Assembly (NCBI GenBank): GCA_947628685.1
Contig: CANRAT010000009.1
Location: forward strand, 1 to 27,805
Origin: an uncultured Bacilli bacterium
GTDB taxonomy: Bacteria; Bacillota_I; Bacilli_A; RF39; UBA660
DNA length: 27,805 nt
Direction: 5' to 3'
Shown: positions 6,993-15,496 of the stretch, piece by piece
How the letters are laid out: the number at the start of each line of letters is the position of its first letter
Numbering within the stretch: position 1 is the first letter of the stretch
Program-made: the position numbers and the translations under genes
Notes under the pieces: generated by a model
The model's input: only the letters and a program-made list of their open reading frames with translations
Databases searched by the model: none
What the model was told of the DNA's origin: nothing

Positions 6993-8190
6993 CTTTAGAT
7001 TTTGTAAGTTCTATTGTTGTTTCTTCTAATTTATTTTCTCTATAATATTTCACTTTTATTTTATCTCCTACATTATACTTATATAATATGTATTTAAAGT
7101 GAGATACATCATCTACTTTTTCACCTTCTATTTCAACTATTACATCTCCTACTTTAAGTCCTGCATTATATGCCGGATTATTTTCTTCAACAACGCTTAG
7201 TACAGCGCCAAACTCTACATCAGGACTTATTCTTATATTGTAATAATATTGTAAAGCGAATGTATTTGTTAAATCTACAAGTTGTACTCCTAGATAAGGT
7301 CTTTCAATTTTTGCTCCACTTTCAAAATTATCTAGTTTTTCAATTACTGAATCTATTGGAATAGCAAATCCCATTCCTTCTACTCCACTGCCCATTATTT
7401 TAGATGATGTTATACCAATAACTTCACCTTTTATATTACATATAGGTCCACCACTATTACCACTATTTATTGAGGCATCAGTTTGAATTACTTCCATAAG
7501 ATATGAACCACTTGTAAGTTTAACTGAAACTTTTCTATTTACTCCAGATATTATTCCTCTTGTAATTGTTCCCATATAATCTTTACCAAGAGGAGCACCT
7601 ACTGTAAATACTGTATCACCTAATTCAGCACTAGAAGAACTTCCTAAAGTAGCAACACCCTTTACTTTAGATACATCTACTTTTAATACTGCTATATCAT
7701 AATATTCATCACCGTTAACTAAACTTGCTTCTACTTGTTCGTTATCGTTAAATGTTACTACAAATTTTGTAGCGTCTTCTATAACATGGTAGTTAGTTAA
7801 AATGTATCCATATTTATCATCCTTTTTGTATACGAAACCGCTTCCTGATGCACCTGAGATTTTAGGACCAGATACTTCTATATATACTACTGAATCATAA
7901 ACATTTTTAATAGCGTTTTTAAAATCACTTATCTCTTCTACTGTAGTAGTTTTTACGTTTTCACTTACTACTTTTTGCTTTAATAGTCCGCCTCTTCCTG
8001 TAATTATTAAGCCCCACATTATCACTGCGCCAAGTACAAATGCACATACTGCAATGATAATTCTAACTGTTAAAAAATCATTATTATTAGAATTTTTATT
8101 CTTTATATGCTGCGTCGCATCCTTTTTAACATCTACTACTCCTTCTATTATTTCTTCTTTTATTTCTTCTTTTTCTTTTTTATCTTCCAT
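6982..8190 (-). CDS. htrA: HtrA/DegP-family membrane-anchored serine protease with PDZ domain
   Basis: A 402-residue protein with a charged cytoplasmic N-terminus (~40 residues), one membrane segment (~42-63), a trypsin-like protease domain and a C-terminal PDZ domain (~295-395). The catalytic triad is His135 (NYHVIED), Asp165 (YYDIAVLKV) and Ser246 (GNSGGP). It should act outside the membrane in degradation or refolding of misfolded secreted proteins. This N-terminal anchor plus one PDZ is the usual Firmicutes layout. GGAGGAAATTT precedes the ATG and an extended -10-like TATAAT lies at 8215-8220. It stands alone between its own terminator and the YcxB-like gene. Confidence 0.93.
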   Translation of the reverse strand: MEDKKEKEEIKEEIIEGVVDVKKDATQHIKNKNSNNNDFLTVRIIIAVCAFVLGAVIMWGLIITGRGGLLKQKVVSENVKTTTVEEISDFKNAIKNVYDSVVYIEVSGPKISGASGSGFVYKKDDKYGYILTNYHVIEDATKFVVTFNDNEQVEASLVNGDEYYDIAVLKVDVSKVKGVATLGSSSSAELGDTVFTVGAPLGKDYMGTITRGIISGVNRKVSVKLTSGSYLMEVIQTDASINSGNSGGPICNIKGEVIGITSSKIMGSGVEGMGFAIPIDSVIEKLDNFESGAKIERPYLGVQLVDLTNTFALQYYYNIRISPDVEFGAVLSVVEENNPAYNAGLKVGDVIVEIEGEKVDDVSHFKYILYKYNVGDKIKVKYYRENKLEETTIELTKSKESE

Positions 8191-8214
8191 AAATTTCCTC
8201 CTAACTATATTAAT

Positions 8215-8220
8215 ATTATA
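8215..8220 (-). promoter_or_regulatory. htrA -10 element
   Basis: Minus strand TATAAT, 24 bases before the start codon. No good -35 is visible at 16-18 bp, but two TTTCATA direct repeats lie just upstream (8229-8245 region) and could be an activator site; that is a weak inference. Confidence 0.45.
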
Positions 8221-8277
8221 CCTTTTTTATGAAATTTATATGAAATATAAATAATTTTTTTCAAAGAAAAAAGAGTT

Positions 8278-8745
8278 TTAATTACTCTTTGCTTTAAACA
8301 TTTCAAGAACTTTGTTATATTCTTCTTCTTTAAATACATTTTTTTCAAATGTTAAATATTCTCTTGATTTTTTAAATTTAATTTTGAAATATTTATTTTT
8401 AACGACAATTTTACTTATACTATTATATTTATAATCTGTTTTTGATTTGTTTATTGTTAAAGAAAATTTATTAGGAGTTAATTCTAAGGTATATTTTCCA
8501 TATGTATTATAGTTTAACATATCATTTACTTTAAGATACATAAATACATATAATAAATTAAGTAAATATATTAAAAGTATTAAGCCTATTATAAATAGTG
8601 GCAAAAATATTAAAGATATTTTATTTAATGAGAAATATAAATATATACCAAGTCCAACTATAAATAAAATTATATTATTTATAGTTCTTGATCTTATTAA
8701 ATATTTTTTATAATCACTTTTCGTATATTCAAAATTTACTTTCAT
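8278..8745 (-). CDS. YcxB-like membrane protein
   Basis: A 155-residue protein with a basic cytoplasmic N-terminus, two adjacent membrane helices (~22-40 and ~43-68), and a C-terminal beta-rich soluble part (TLELTPNKFSLTINKSKTDYKYNSISKIVVK...), the layout of the YcxB-like (PF14317) family with its PH-like domain. The family's function is not known. Its ATG overlaps the uvrA stop as ATGA, indicating translational coupling to uvrA. The link with DNA repair is probably one of expression rather than biochemistry. Confidence 0.7.
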   Translation of the reverse strand: MKVNFEYTKSDYKKYLIRSRTINNIILFIVGLGIYLYFSLNKISLIFLPLFIIGLILLIYLLNLLYVFMYLKVNDMLNYNTYGKYTLELTPNKFSLTINKSKTDYKYNSISKIVVKNKYFKIKFKKSREYLTFEKNVFKEEEYNKVLEMFKAKSN

Positions 8746-11549
8746 TTTAACATTCCTTTCAAAAACTGTCCTGTATAACTTTCTTTTACTTTAATAATTT
8801 CTTCAGGCGTTCCAGTAGCAATTACTGATCCTCCACCACTACCACCTTCAGGTCCTAAATCAATTATATAATCAGCAACTTTTATAACATCTAGGTTGTG
8901 CTCTATAACGATTACAGTATCACCATTATCTACTATTCTATTTAATATTTCAAGTAGTTTTTTAATATCGTGTGTATGTAATCCTGTCGTAGGCTCATCT
9001 AGTATAAATAAACTTTTTCCTGTAGGCTTTTTTTGAAGTTCTTTAGCAAGTTTAACACGTCCTGCCTCACCACCTGATAGTGTTGGTGCGCTTTGTCCAA
9101 GTTTCATATATGATAATCCTACATCCATCATAACTTGTAATTTATCTCTTACTTTAGGTATATTTTTAAAGAATTCTAAAGCCTCTTCTATATTCATTTC
9201 AAGCACGTCATATATGCTTTTTCCTTTGTATTTAATTTGGAGAGTTTCCCTGTTGTATCTTGTTCCTTTACACACTTCACAAGGCACATAAACATCAGGC
9301 AGGAAGTGCATCTCTATTTTTTTAACGCCATCACCCCAGCATGCTTCACATCTACCGCCCTTTACGTTAAATGAAAATCTACCTTTATCGTATCCTCTAA
9401 TTTTTGCTTCTTTAGTAGAAGCAAATACATCTCTTATATCGTCAAATACACCTACATAAGTAGCAGGATTACTTCTTGGCGTTCTACCTATTGGGGCTTG
9501 TGATATATCTATTACTTTATCTATATTTTCAAGTCCTATAATCTTTTTATGTTTACCAGGTTTTACTTTAGTCTTGTATAAATTTAAAGCAACACTCTTA
9601 TAAAGTATTTCGTTTACTAAACTACTTTTACCACTTCCTGATACACCTGTCACACATATAAATTTACCTAGTGGGAATTTAACATTAATATTCTTTAAGT
9701 TGTTTTCTTTTGCTCCTTTAATTTCTATATACTTACCATTACCTTTTCTTCTTTTTTTAGGTACTTCTATTTTTAATTTACCACTTAGATATTTACCTGT
9801 CAGGCTATTTTCATTTTTCATAACTTCACTTGGTGTGCCACTAGCAACAACACACCCGCCATGAATTCCTGCAAGAGGACCTATATCAACTAAATAATCA
9901 CTTGCAAGCATAGTATCTGTATCGTGTTCTACAACGATTAAGGTATTACCTAAATCACGCATTTCAAGTAGTGAATTTATAAGTCTTGCATTATCTCTTT
10001 GATGAAGGCCTATACTAGGTTCATCAAGTACGTATAAAACTCCTGTAAGATGAGATCCTATTTGAGTTGCAAGACGAATTCTACCAGATTCTCCACCTGA
10101 TAGTGTTCCTGCCATTCTATTTAGTGTTAGATAACTAAGTCCTACATTTATTAAGAATTTTAATCTATCTTTAATTTCTTTTAAAATTAAATCGGCTATC
10201 TTTTCTTGTTCTTTATTAAGTTTTAAATCGTTTAAAAAATCATATAAATCGCCTATTGAAAGTTCAGTCATTTCATATATATTTTTTTTATTTATTTTAA
10301 CTGATAAAACAGATTTATTAAGTCTTGCACCCTTACAAGTTGGACATGGAAGTTCCATCATAAATTGTTGTAACCAATCTCTTATCCATCCACTTTTAGT
10401 TTCTATATAACGTCTTTCTAAATTATTTATTATTCCTTCAAAATAATCAGTAGTTTTTCTTGTATTACCGTTGTTTGCAACATAATTGAATTCAAGTGGT
10501 TTATCTGAACCATATAATATTAAATTAAGTTCTTCACGTGTTAAATCTTTAATAGGTTTATTTAAGTCTATATTATATTTTTTTGCAAGCGTTACTATTT
10601 GTGTATATGATATTGAAGCATCCATGTTGTATGCAACTATACCACCTTCCATAATACTTTTAGTCTTATCAGGCATTATTAAGTCTTCATCTATTTTTTG
10701 TTTAAATCCAAGTCCGTTACAATCAGGACATGCACCATATGGAGCATTAAAACTAAAAAGTCTTGGCTCTAGTTCTGGAAGTGAGAAATCACAATCTGGA
10801 CAAGCATATTTTTCGCTCATTACAAATTCATTTGATCCTACTACATCTATAACACATTTACCCATAGATAGTTTACAAGCAAGTTCAATCGCTTCACTTA
10901 ATCTACTTCTAATGTCTTCTTTTATTATAAGTCTATCAATAACTACATCTATGTTGTGTTTTTTTGTTTTTTCTAGTGATAAATCCTCAGTTAATTCGTG
11001 TTCCTCACCATCTATTCTAACTCTTGAATATCCATCCTTTTTTAAATCTTCAAGTAAGTCTTTATGCGTACCTTTTTCTCCATGTACTACAGGAGATAAA
11101 ATTCTTATTTTAGTACCCTCACTAAGATTTAATACTTGATTTGTCATCTCTTCATTACTTTGACTTGTTATAGGCCTGTTATGATTAGGACAATAAGGTA
11201 CACCAATTCTAGCATATAAAAGTCGCAAATAATCATATATTTCTGTTACAGTACCAACTGTACTTCTAGGATTATTATTTGTTGTTTTTTGGTCTATGCT
11301 TATACTAGGAGAAAGCCCTTCTATACTATCTACATCAGGTTTTTCAGTACCGCCTAGAAACTGTCTTGCATATGCACTTAGACTTTCTACATATCTTCTT
11401 TGTCCTTCTTTATATATTGTATCAAATGCTAAACTACTTTTACCGCTTCCTGATACTCCTGTCATTACTATTAATTTATTTTTAGGTAACTCCAAAGAAA
11501 CATTTTTTAAGTTGTTTTCTCTTGCTCCTTTAATAATAATTTTATCCAT
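8742..11549 (-). CDS. uvrA: Excinuclease ABC subunit A (UvrA)
   Basis: A 935-residue damage-recognition ATPase of nucleotide excision repair. Both ABC modules are complete: Walker A GVSGSGKSS appears twice (near residues 31 and 640) and the signatures are LSGGESGRIRLA and LSGGEAGRVKLA. Zinc modules are visible as CPDC...CPDC, and GGRCEAC...CEVC in the C-terminal half. The length is normal for the family. I choose ATG 11549 over an upstream TTG at 11561: GGTGGTTGTT precedes this ATG and the resulting N-terminus MDKIIIKGARENNLKN is the family standard. There is no uvrB nearby, unlike the uvrBA arrangement common in Firmicutes. Confidence 0.97.
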   Translation of the reverse strand: MDKIIIKGARENNLKNVSLELPKNKLIVMTGVSGSGKSSLAFDTIYKEGQRRYVESLSAYARQFLGGTEKPDVDSIEGLSPSISIDQKTTNNNPRSTVGTVTEIYDYLRLLYARIGVPYCPNHNRPITSQSNEEMTNQVLNLSEGTKIRILSPVVHGEKGTHKDLLEDLKKDGYSRVRIDGEEHELTEDLSLEKTKKHNIDVVIDRLIIKEDIRSRLSEAIELACKLSMGKCVIDVVGSNEFVMSEKYACPDCDFSLPELEPRLFSFNAPYGACPDCNGLGFKQKIDEDLIMPDKTKSIMEGGIVAYNMDASISYTQIVTLAKKYNIDLNKPIKDLTREELNLILYGSDKPLEFNYVANNGNTRKTTDYFEGIINNLERRYIETKSGWIRDWLQQFMMELPCPTCKGARLNKSVLSVKINKKNIYEMTELSIGDLYDFLNDLKLNKEQEKIADLILKEIKDRLKFLINVGLSYLTLNRMAGTLSGGESGRIRLATQIGSHLTGVLYVLDEPSIGLHQRDNARLINSLLEMRDLGNTLIVVEHDTDTMLASDYLVDIGPLAGIHGGCVVASGTPSEVMKNENSLTGKYLSGKLKIEVPKKRRKGNGKYIEIKGAKENNLKNINVKFPLGKFICVTGVSGSGKSSLVNEILYKSVALNLYKTKVKPGKHKKIIGLENIDKVIDISQAPIGRTPRSNPATYVGVFDDIRDVFASTKEAKIRGYDKGRFSFNVKGGRCEACWGDGVKKIEMHFLPDVYVPCEVCKGTRYNRETLQIKYKGKSIYDVLEMNIEEALEFFKNIPKVRDKLQVMMDVGLSYMKLGQSAPTLSGGEAGRVKLAKELQKKPTGKSLFILDEPTTGLHTHDIKKLLEILNRIVDNGDTVIVIEHNLDVIKVADYIIDLGPEGGSGGGSVIATGTPEEIIKVKESYTGQFLKGMLK

Positions 11550-11566
11550 AACAACCACCAAGCACT

Positions 11567-11572
11567 ATTATA
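11567..11572 (-). promoter_or_regulatory. uvrA extended -10 promoter element
   Basis: Minus strand TGT-TATAAT, 17 bases before the uvrA ATG. The -35 region is poor, so recognition would depend on the extended -10. I see no LexA-type (GAAC-N4-GTTC) box. Confidence 0.5.
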
Positions 11573-11604
11573 ACACCATTTTAAAAATTACAAAAGGAAA
11601 ATAG

Positions 11605-11628
11605 AAAAAAAATTAGGTTTCCCTAATT
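11605..11628 (-). terminator. Intrinsic terminator of the alcohol dehydrogenase gene
   Basis: Minus strand AATTAGG-GAAA-CCTAATT followed by T6: a 7-bp perfect stem with a GNRA (GAAA) tetraloop. The stop codon (11627-11629) overlaps the 5' arm. Confidence 0.85.
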
Positions 11629-12652
11629 ATTTATTTGGATCTACTATAATCTTTACTGCATCACTTACACCTGATGTTAATTTTTCATATGAACTTTGAA
11701 CATCTTCAAGTCCTACTACGCTATCTAAAAATTTTAACATATCAATTTTTTTACTTGACATCAAATCTATGCAAGTTTGAAATTCTTCTTTAGTATATGC
11801 GATTGCACCTTGAAGTTTTAATTCATGCATTACTGCAATTGCAGTTGGTATACTAACAGGATCTATAGATACTCCAACAAGTACTACTGTACCTCCTGTT
11901 TTTACTGCCATAAGTGAACTACTAACAGCTTTAGCATTTCCGCAACACTCTATTACTATATCAAAACCTATTTCTGTTTTAGACATTACATTTTCCATAA
12001 ATTTTGGATCTGTTGCATCCATCCAATCATCTGCTACACCTAAACTTACGGCTTTTTCTCCTCTTGCCTTATTTGTTTCTGATACAACAACCAAACTTGC
12101 ACCTTCCATTTTAGCAAACATAGCAGATACAAGTCCTATTATACCTCCACCAACTACTAAAACTTTATCTCCAACTTTAATATCTGCAAGACGTGATGCA
12201 TGAAGTCCTACTGCAGTAGGTTCAGTCATTGCTGCTTCTTCATCGGTAATATTATCAGGTACTTTAACTACCATATCAGGTCTAATAGCCATTTTAGGAG
12301 CCAATCCTCCTGGATTTGTAAGTGAAAGTCCTGTAGCATTATCCCATGTATGTATACAGTATTGTGGATTTCCTGATTTACACGCATGACATGAAAGACA
12401 AGGTGATATTGGTAGAGCTGTTACTCTATCTCCTACTTTTAAATCTTCTCTACTACCTGGATTAGTTACTACTCCAACGTATTCGTGACCCATTACTAAT
12501 CCAACAGGTTCTCCTGCTACCCAGTAGTGTATATCAGATCCACAAATACCTGTTTTTTTCACATCTATAATTACATTTTTACCATCACTAACCGGTTCTG
12601 AAATTTCTTTTATCTCAAACTCTCTTTTTCCTTTTATTGCAACGCTTCTCAT
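11627..12652 (-). CDS. Zinc-dependent medium-chain alcohol/polyol dehydrogenase
   Basis: A 341-residue MDR-family NAD(P)-dependent dehydrogenase. The catalytic zinc ligands are Cys37 (GICGSD), His56 and Glu57 (GHEYVG), and probably Glu144. The structural zinc set is Cys85, Cys88, Cys91 and Cys99. The Rossmann motif VGGGIIGL is at ~167-174. It resembles sorbitol, 2,3-butanediol and threonine dehydrogenases; the sequence alone does not choose among them. Its G+C content and codon use look slightly less AT-biased than its neighbours', which may hint at transfer, though weakly. GGAGGAATTT precedes the ATG. It is transcribed alone, between its own terminator and that of dacA. Confidence 0.85.
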   Translation of the reverse strand: MRSVAIKGKREFEIKEISEPVSDGKNVIIDVKKTGICGSDIHYWVAGEPVGLVMGHEYVGVVTNPGSREDLKVGDRVTALPISPCLSCHACKSGNPQYCIHTWDNATGLSLTNPGGLAPKMAIRPDMVVKVPDNITDEEAAMTEPTAVGLHASRLADIKVGDKVLVVGGGIIGLVSAMFAKMEGASLVVVSETNKARGEKAVSLGVADDWMDATDPKFMENVMSKTEIGFDIVIECCGNAKAVSSSLMAVKTGGTVVLVGVSIDPVSIPTAIAVMHELKLQGAIAYTKEEFQTCIDLMSSKKIDMLKFLDSVVGLEDVQSSYEKLTSGVSDAVKIIVDPNK

Positions 12653-12672
12653 AAATTCCTCCTAACAATATT

Positions 12673-12678
12673 ATTATA
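12673..12678 (-). promoter_or_regulatory. Alcohol dehydrogenase extended -10 element
   Basis: Minus strand TGA-TATAAT, 20 bases before the ATG, starting directly after the dacA terminator's T-tract. The -35 is poor. Confidence 0.5.
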
Positions 12679-12693
12679 TCAATTATGTATTTA

Positions 12694-12728
12694 CAAAAAA
12701 AGAGTTTTAAACTTTAAAGTTTAAAACT
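12694..12728 (-). terminator. Intrinsic terminator of dacA
   Basis: A 26-bp perfect inverted repeat (12703-12728; arms AGTTTTAAAC and GTTTAAAACT around TTTAAA) followed on the minus strand by C and T7. Confidence 0.8.
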
Positions 12729-12747
12729 TTACACTTTTTAACATATA

Positions 12748-13911
12748 TTAAAAGTTTATATTTCCACCAAATATATTTTTTAAATATTTCAAATATAATT
12801 CAAAAACATTACACTTTTTAACATCATCACTTACTGTAAGGTCAACTTCGTTTATTACTTCATCATTATTAATTACATATAATTTACCAATTATATCTCC
12901 CTTTTTAGTAGGAGTTTTTATATCGTCTATTTCTACTTCATATGTTGGATTTATTTCTCCATCTATCCTTTTATAAAGTATATTAACGTCTCTAACAGGT
13001 ACTATTTTAACTTCATCTACCTTTGCTTTAGGAAGTACTATTTTTTTAATAACGCTATCTTTTGATAAAACTCTTTTTAGTCCTACTTGAGCAAATGCAT
13101 AATCTAGCATTTGAGATACTTCATTATTCCTTGTACCACTATCTGGCTCTCCCATTACTGTTGCGATTACTCTCATACCATCACGTTTCATCGTAGCAGT
13201 AAGACAAAATCCAGCTCCACTTGTATATCCTGTTTTTAAGCCATCTACTCCTTCTTTAAATCTTACTAGTTTATTTGTATTTACAAGCCATATTTTTTTA
13301 TTAGTATTTTCTCTTAAATATGTTTCATATATACTTGAATAATCTAATATTTTTTGATGTTTAACAAGTTCACGAGCAATATATGCCATATCATATGCAC
13401 TTGAATAATGTCCTTCTTCATCTAATCCATGACAATTTTTAAAATTAGTATCTTTAAGATTTAACTCTTTTGCTTTATCATTCATCATTTTAACGAAGTT
13501 TTCTTCTGTACCTGCAATTGCTTCTGCTAAAGCAACAACTGCATCATTTCCACTTGCAATCGCGATACCTTTAATCAAATCATCAACACTCATTTTTTCT
13601 CCTGTTTCAAGCAAAATTTGTGATCCACCCATACTAGATGCATTACTTGATACAGTTATCATTTGATCGAGTGTTATAAGTTTATTTTCAATAGCCTCCA
13701 TGATAAGTAATAAACTCATCATTTTAGTCATACTAGCGGGTTCTAATTTTTCATGGGAATTAAACTCATAAAGTATCTCTCCTGTACTTTCTTCTAACAA
13801 TATCGCACTTTTTGCATTTTTAGCAAGTGAGGTTTCTGTTTCTTCTGCACTTACATTTATAAATGGAATAATTAACAATAACGATATTATAATCATTAAA
13901 ACTTTCTTCAT
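12748..13911 (-). CDS. dacA: D-alanyl-D-alanine carboxypeptidase (DacA/PBP5 type)
   Basis: A 387-residue secreted low-molecular-weight PBP. It has a signal peptide with probable cleavage after VSA (residue ~22), and the active-site triad Ser60-x-x-Lys63 (ASMTK), Ser120-Gly-Asn122 and Lys226-Thr-Gly (LKTGYTSGAG). A PBP5-like C-terminal domain (~270-365) follows. The C-terminus (VFELYLKYLKNIFGG) is amphipathic, as expected for membrane association in this family. It removes the terminal D-Ala from pentapeptides and so limits crosslinking. GAGGTGAG precedes the start. VanY at the right of this window would act on the same bond with a different mechanism. Confidence 0.95.
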   Translation of the reverse strand: MKKVLMIIISLLLIIPFINVSAEETETSLAKNAKSAILLEESTGEILYEFNSHEKLEPASMTKMMSLLLIMEAIENKLITLDQMITVSSNASSMGGSQILLETGEKMSVDDLIKGIAIASGNDAVVALAEAIAGTEENFVKMMNDKAKELNLKDTNFKNCHGLDEEGHYSSAYDMAYIARELVKHQKILDYSSIYETYLRENTNKKIWLVNTNKLVRFKEGVDGLKTGYTSGAGFCLTATMKRDGMRVIATVMGEPDSGTRNNEVSQMLDYAFAQVGLKRVLSKDSVIKKIVLPKAKVDEVKIVPVRDVNILYKRIDGEINPTYEVEIDDIKTPTKKGDIIGKLYVINNDEVINEVDLTVSDDVKKCNVFELYLKYLKNIFGGNINF

Positions 13912-13998
13912 AACTCACCTCTAATAAAGATTATGACTTAATAAAAAAAATAGAATAAAATTTATAGAAATCAAATGTCTCATGTGGCTATTAGTCTA

Positions 13999-14004
13999 TA
14001 TAAT
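13999..14004 (+). promoter_or_regulatory. -10 element before the XRE regulator gene
   Basis: TATAAT on the plus strand, 49 bases before the chosen start codon. No convincing -35 is seen. Confidence 0.4.
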
Positions 14005-14053
14005 TTTTCCAAATTTTGGTAGAAAATATATATTGACTGGTGGTGAACCTATT

Positions 14054-14320
14054 ATGAGAGATAGAATAATGGATAAAAAATATACATTAGACGATGAACA
14101 TTACTACGGAATAATAAGGGATAATATTAAAAAATATAGAAAGATGCGCCATCTAACACAACAAAATCTTGCAGATATGACTGATATTTCTCGTGAATAT
14201 ATTTGTGATATTGAAAATAAACATAGAAATAAGCATATTACAATTGCTCTTTTAGGTAGAATTGCCGAAGCACTTGATGTTAGTATTGCAATGCTTTTAG
14301 AAAAAGATAATAATGAATAA
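14054..14320 (+). CDS. Small XRE-family HTH transcriptional regulator
   Basis: An 88-residue protein that is almost entirely a Cro/C1-type helix-turn-helix domain (residues ~17-80: NIKKYRKMRHLTQQNLADMT, then SREYICDIENKHRNKHITIALLGRIAEALDVSIAMLL). There is no sensor or oligomerisation domain. ATG 14054 is chosen because GGTGGTGAA precedes it; an in-frame ATG at 14069 is possible, and a longer frame from 13982 would start upstream of the ribosome binding site. It faces away from dacA and lies 164 bases before hsp20. Its targets are unknown; autoregulation or control of hsp20 or dacA are possibilities only. Confidence 0.85.
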   Translation: MRDRIMDKKYTLDDEHYYGIIRDNIKKYRKMRHLTQQNLADMTDISREYICDIENKHRNKHITIALLGRIAEALDVSIAMLLEKDNNE

Positions 14321-14333
14321 TTATTATTTTTTT
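14307..14333 (+). terminator. AT-only terminator after the XRE gene
   Basis: ATAATAAT-GAATA-ATTATTAT followed by T6. The stop codon TAA (14318-14320) sits at the loop edge. An all-A/T stem is weak, so partial readthrough towards hsp20 is possible. Confidence 0.5.
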
Positions 14334-14366
14334 GTACAAAATAGTAATGTGTAAATTTTGTGAATT

Positions 14367-14393
14367 TTAGCACTCTCTTATTGACACTGCCAA
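14367..14393 (+). promoter_or_regulatory. CIRCE-like HrcA operator at hsp20
   Basis: The left half TTAGCACTC (14367-14375) is an exact match to the CIRCE half-site. After the canonical 9-bp spacer the right half CACTGCCAA (14385-14393) matches GAGTGCTAA at 6 of 9 positions. The element straddles the -35 box, where HrcA binding would block RNA polymerase. A second GTGTGCTA at 14398-14405 is also a near inverse of the left half. The degeneracy of the right half leaves this probable rather than certain. Confidence 0.6.
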
Positions 14394-14409
14394 AAAAGTG
14401 TGCTACAAT
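14381..14409 (+). promoter_or_regulatory. Sigma-A promoter of hsp20
   Basis: -35 TTGACA (14381-14386) and -10 TACAAT (14404-14409) with an exact 17-bp spacer. The transcription start is expected near 14416, giving a ~70-base leader. Confidence 0.88.
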
Positions 14410-14413
14410 GAAA

Positions 14414-14443
14414 TTGTAAAAATGATTGGAAACGTTTTTACAA
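14414..14443 (+). other. Inverted repeat at the 5' end of the hsp20 leader
   Basis: Perfect 9-bp arms TTGTAAAAA (14414-14422) and TTTTTACAA (14435-14443) around 12 bases. It would fold at the extreme 5' end of the transcript. The central TTGGAAACGTTTTTA (14426-14440) also resembles a CcpA cre site. It could be an mRNA-stabilising hairpin or an operator. Confidence 0.55.
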
Positions 14444-14484
14444 ATTAAAATAATATACACATAAAATGTTAAAGGAGGGATAAT

Positions 14485-14895
14485 ATGTTTCCAAGAATTA
14501 CAAAATTTGATGTATTAGACGACATGTTTGATGATTCATTCTTTACTAAAAGGGATACTAACATTATGAAAACAGATATCATAGAAAAAGAAGGTAATTA
14601 TGTTTTAAAGGTTGATCTTCCTGGATATAAAAAAGAAGATATAAAACTAGAATTAAATGATGAATACCTTTGTATAAGTGCGACTACATCTAGTGAAAAT
14701 GATGAAAGCGAAGAGAAAAATAATTACATACATAAAGAAAGATTCTATGGTAAATGTTCTCGTAAATTTTATGTAGGAGATATTAATTTTGAAGATATTA
14801 ATGCATCATTTAAAGATGGTATATTAACTGTTACATTCCCTAAAGAAGATAAAAAAGAAGAAAATACCAAAAAATACATTGAAATAGGAGACTAA
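14485..14895 (+). CDS. Small heat shock protein Hsp20 (alpha-crystallin)
   Basis: A 136-residue cytoplasmic ATP-independent chaperone. A short N-terminal arm (MFPRITKFDVLDDMFDDSFF) precedes the alpha-crystallin domain (~30-122), which has the motifs YVLKVDLPGYKKEDIKLEL, a RFYGKCSRKFYV strand and ASFKDGILTVTFPK. The C-terminal IEI is the IxI-type tail motif used for oligomer assembly. AAAGGAGGG precedes the ATG. The promoter carries a CIRCE-like operator, which suggests HrcA-type heat-shock control. Confidence 0.95.
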   Translation: MFPRITKFDVLDDMFDDSFFTKRDTNIMKTDIIEKEGNYVLKVDLPGYKKEDIKLELNDEYLCISATTSSENDESEEKNNYIHKERFYGKCSRKFYVGDINFEDINASFKDGILTVTFPKEDKKEENTKKYIEIGD

Positions 14896-14919
14896 AAGAA
14901 GCATCACGCTTCTTTTTTT
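14894..14919. terminator. Bidirectional intrinsic terminator between hsp20 and the PF06541-type gene
   Basis: AAAAGAAGC-ATCAC-GCTTCTTTT with T7 on the plus strand and TTTT on the minus strand. It can end both converging transcripts. It overlaps the hsp20 stop by two bases. Confidence 0.85.
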
Positions 14920-15436
14920 ATATCTTAGATACTATTGATATCACACTATCTATTACATATATTAAAAATACTGGTATCATTATTAATAACAATGTTTTTT
15001 TATTTAATTTATTATATAAATTCTTAAGTAAAGGTTCTATTATTATTATATATAAAGTACCTAATACTCCCCAACATAAACTTATACATAAACAAATTCT
15101 ACCATTTATATTGAACATATAATTACCATAATCCCACCATACTTTATTAAATAAAAGTTCGAGTATGAAAGAAGATATATATTCAAATAAACTACAAACT
15201 ATAAGTGAACTTATAAATATTAAAAATACATTTTTATTAACTTTTTTACCTATAAAATGTAAAAGTAAAGATCCCCATCCATAAATAGGCCTAAAAGGCC
15301 CATTTAAAAATCCATTTATTTTAACACTATTACAAACTAGTGATTGAAAAAATATTTCTATTACTCCTCCAAATAGCGCACCAATAAGGAATATAAATAC
15401 CAAATATAAAATATAATAATATAATTTTTTATTCAT
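14918..15436 (-). CDS. PF06541-type (ABC_trans_CmpB/DUF1113) membrane protein
   Basis: A 172-residue integral membrane protein with four to five predicted helices (near 8-28, 56-66, 70-95, 118-140 and 150-168). The segments FLNGPFRPIYGWGSLL, EYISSFILELLF, VWWDY and FNINGRICL are the conserved blocks of PF06541, called a putative ABC transporter membrane component although no ATPase is associated with it here. Its function is not established. ATG 15436 is preferred over GTG 15445 because AAGTGAG lies 5 bases before the ATG. It has no operon partners. Confidence 0.8.
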   Translation of the reverse strand: MNKKLYYYILYLVFIFLIGALFGGVIEIFFQSLVCNSVKINGFLNGPFRPIYGWGSLLLHFIGKKVNKNVFLIFISSLIVCSLFEYISSFILELLFNKVWWDYGNYMFNINGRICLCISLCWGVLGTLYIIIIEPLLKNLYNKLNKKTLLLIMIPVFLIYVIDSVISIVSKI

Positions 15437-15496
15437 ACAACTCACTTCTAAATAAATTATATCAAATATAAATTTTTTTACAATATTTATATAGCA

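Noticed and set aside
8742..8744. Possible recoding of TGA as tryptophan (Mollicute code)
   Set aside because: uvrA ends in TGA at the expected protein length, and tryptophans in clear motifs are encoded by TGG.
10486..11139. Plus-strand open frame of 217 codons opposite uvrA
   Set aside because: It lies entirely inside uvrA, whose conserved motifs explain the DNA; the serine-rich translation is typical of an antisense shadow.
11550..11561. Longer uvrA start (TTG)
   Set aside because: The added MVVV is encoded by the ribosome binding site region GGTGGTTGTT, and the ATG at 11549 gives the family-standard N-terminus.
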